From the NCBI GenBank assembly GCA_037127315.1, contig JBBBDQ010001122.1, forward strand, positions 5,535,001 to 5,599,000: DNA of 64,000 bases, written 5' to 3'. The DNA comes from Ascarosepion bandense (taxonomy: Eukaryota > Mollusca > Cephalopoda > Sepiida > Sepiidae). The notes beneath the pieces are model-generated. The model saw nothing but the letters and a program-made list of their open reading frames with translations. It ran no database searches and had not been told where the DNA came from. Each line of letters starts with the position of its first letter. The stretch's first letter is position 1. Position numbers and translations under genes: made by a program. Below, in pieces: positions 51,438 through 54,400 of this stretch.

Positions 51438-54400
51438 CGCGAAAATAAAACACCTAAAGTTAAACAGAAAATCCTTAAACAAGCAAGAACAGCTAAATCT
51501 ATAAAGGAACCATGTTTCCTCTGTCTTCAAGAAAAAATTGAGATCCTTAAATATATGAACAATAACGAGCTTTTAAACCAGAGGCATGAAACCACAGTAA
51601 ACTGCAAGCACATTAGAGAACTAACATTACAATTATGCAAAAAAAATACTACAATAGCCAGAGCTAGGACCCCATATATATATATATATATATATATAAA
51701 TTCTATAATATCGAATTACTAAATTTTAAAGTAAGGTTTAATATTCATAATTAAATTAATTATATATACTGTCCTTAACACACAAAACTTCAACTATTAC
51801 CTTAAATACAAACCCCCACCGCATACACAATTGACTAGATATAAGAATAGAAATTTAAAATTTAAAAGAAAAAACGCTTTCCAAACTATGATCTAATTAA
51901 TAATTTAAAATTTAATAGAAAAAATATATTCCCTAAATTCAAAGTTAAGATTAAATATACAAACTTACATTAATTATAAAGACTCTGCTTAAATTAAAAA
52001 TATCCGCGCCAACCACTACCAGCTCTTCTAAGAAATCCATAAGGATATAGTCTAGTCACTAGATAATAAAAACTTACAACTGTCTAGAAATCAAAGAATC
52101 TCATTAATCAACCTTAGGATGTGGTTTCCGGCTTTCTCTTTTCCAATCTTTTCACGCTTTTTTTTTTCAATTGGAGTAGATAGACTAAACTATCGCCCGG
52201 TTCACACTCCACCCACGTCTTTTGAACAGGTGAAGAGGCTCATCCCTTGTTTAGGATGTGGTCTCCAGTTTTCTCTTTTCCAATCTTTTCACTCCTACGT
52301 AGCCCCCTGCATTTCAGCGGCGTTACCGCCTTGCTCGGGGTAATATGATTAAAAAAACAAAAAAACTTAAAAAACACCCTCTCCAAAAATTCCAACGGTC
52401 AGAGACTTATTCCCCTATCACTAACCCCCACCAACACCTAACAAAAGTAAATAAATATAAGGAAAGAGGATTTCCATTACTTTACACACTGCCTGATGAG
52501 ACATTGAAGTTTCAATGTCGAAACAATCATACCTTTGTAGCGGATATATATAGAATGATTATGTACATGTTCTAAAATATAATTTATAATAAATATTCAC
52601 AGCTCTATATATTATATATCGAGCACTGTTTTAAATTAATGTTTTGGACGTTGTAAGAATTCTTTCTTCATTCTGTATTCACTCGTATATATATATATAT
52701 ATATATAAAACTATTGATGATGCTTTAAAAAGTTATTTGGAAGGTGAAAAGAATCAACAAAAAGACTTGCATTTGCTTTCCAGCTGCATGCAGCACTGAA
52801 GAATTTTGTCATCATTATTCTCAGCAACCAGAAACTCATTCTGTTGCATTGCCTGCAATGAAAAACAAAAATGATGGTTACAAAGTGATCATATGCAATT
52901 TGACATTATAAAACATTGCCACGTTTTCACTTCTAAAATAATTATATTTCAATTGATTTCCTATCTACCCCAACACCATATTAAATATTTGGACAGACAA
53001 AACATCAAATACTTACAAACCCACCCTACACGCCAGGTTTTCTTGATTGTAGATTTTAAGATAGATCTATAATTTCTAATTAATTAATGAATTCAGTTTT
53101 AATACATTACTTCAGACATTATTTTTAATGGATAGCTGTATTTGAAATAAATATCTCATTTATCTTTTTAATTTTCTTTTTGTCAAACTCGGCTCCTTCC
53201 ACCATCACTTTTTTCTCTTGTATTAATAGTAAACCAAACTTGATAACAATTTTTTTAATCTTCAAAGTGAATAACACAAAGTTATAAAATAAAGCTTCTC
53301 AGTTTTTCTATGATATAATTTTTTTTTTAAATAAAAAAAGTGATACATCTCTGTAGGCCAGTCCTATTCCAATTGGGTAATCAATAAATATGAAAGAAGA
53401 GTTTTTATGAAAGACAAAGTTTAATCACTAGAACAATATAAAAGACTACCTTTGTTATAGGTCGACACAGATTTGATCCTAATTCTGCAGAACAAGAAAT
53501 AATAAAAGTTGAATATGAGCAGTCTAGAGATAACGAAGACAAATTAGAAAAAGCAAAACAAGTCATACATAGAATAATATCACAAACCTCTTTTAGAGTT
53601 TGTCCAATCACTCGAGGATGCTTTTTGGTGAAATATGAGGAAAGGAAAACAATTGCTTTTTGTGCTCTTTCTGCTGTATCAGGTTTCTGGTGGAGAAAAA
53701 AAAAACATTCATAACAGGAGAAAGAAAATACAAACAATAAAACTTTTAAATGTAAATTATCATCTTCTGCCTCTTTGAATCCTATACTTTTATTGTCCTT
53801 TCTTCTTAGTAACATTTTATCAATTTGCATTAACTCTATTGTCTTTCATTCTTAGGATCTTAGTGGCTTTATCACCCTGCTTGAGGCGGGGGATGATTAA
53901 AGCAAAAAAAAGTTAAAATGAAATTATTGAAATTTAATAAAGAGAATAGCCGATTCAGTTGGACAGCTTCATAACCTGCAAAGTGTTTGTATAAAATAAC
54001 AGACCTCTACTTTCCATGATGTCTTAGTGGGCTAGGAGGATTATTTGGTGATGCCCATCTCCTCTCTAAACATTGTGTTGTAACATGGTAGTGCTTCATA
54101 CCAGTAGTAAAAATGAATACACAGTGAGCTGTCTTCTTCATCATGACATGCCAGTTGCAAGATACTTGCCTGGCACTAAGTAAGAAAATAGAAGAGCTGA
54201 ATTCATATCTTTATCCATAGAGGTAAAATAATGTGAAATAAATACAAGTGGTTTCAACCAGAAACTTGGTTCATTGATTCCATTTTCAGAATCATATACT
54301 ATTATATCACTTCATAACATCAAGTGGGGAGGGTAAGAAATCCTCTCAAAGCAACAGTTCAGTTGGATGTCAAACTTTATTCAAATAAATGAACCTATGA

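Noticed and set aside
53405..53830. 141-codon continuous minus-strand frame treated as one exon
   Set aside because: Only 53,588-53,686 fits splice sites and phases. The rest is intron that happens to be open.
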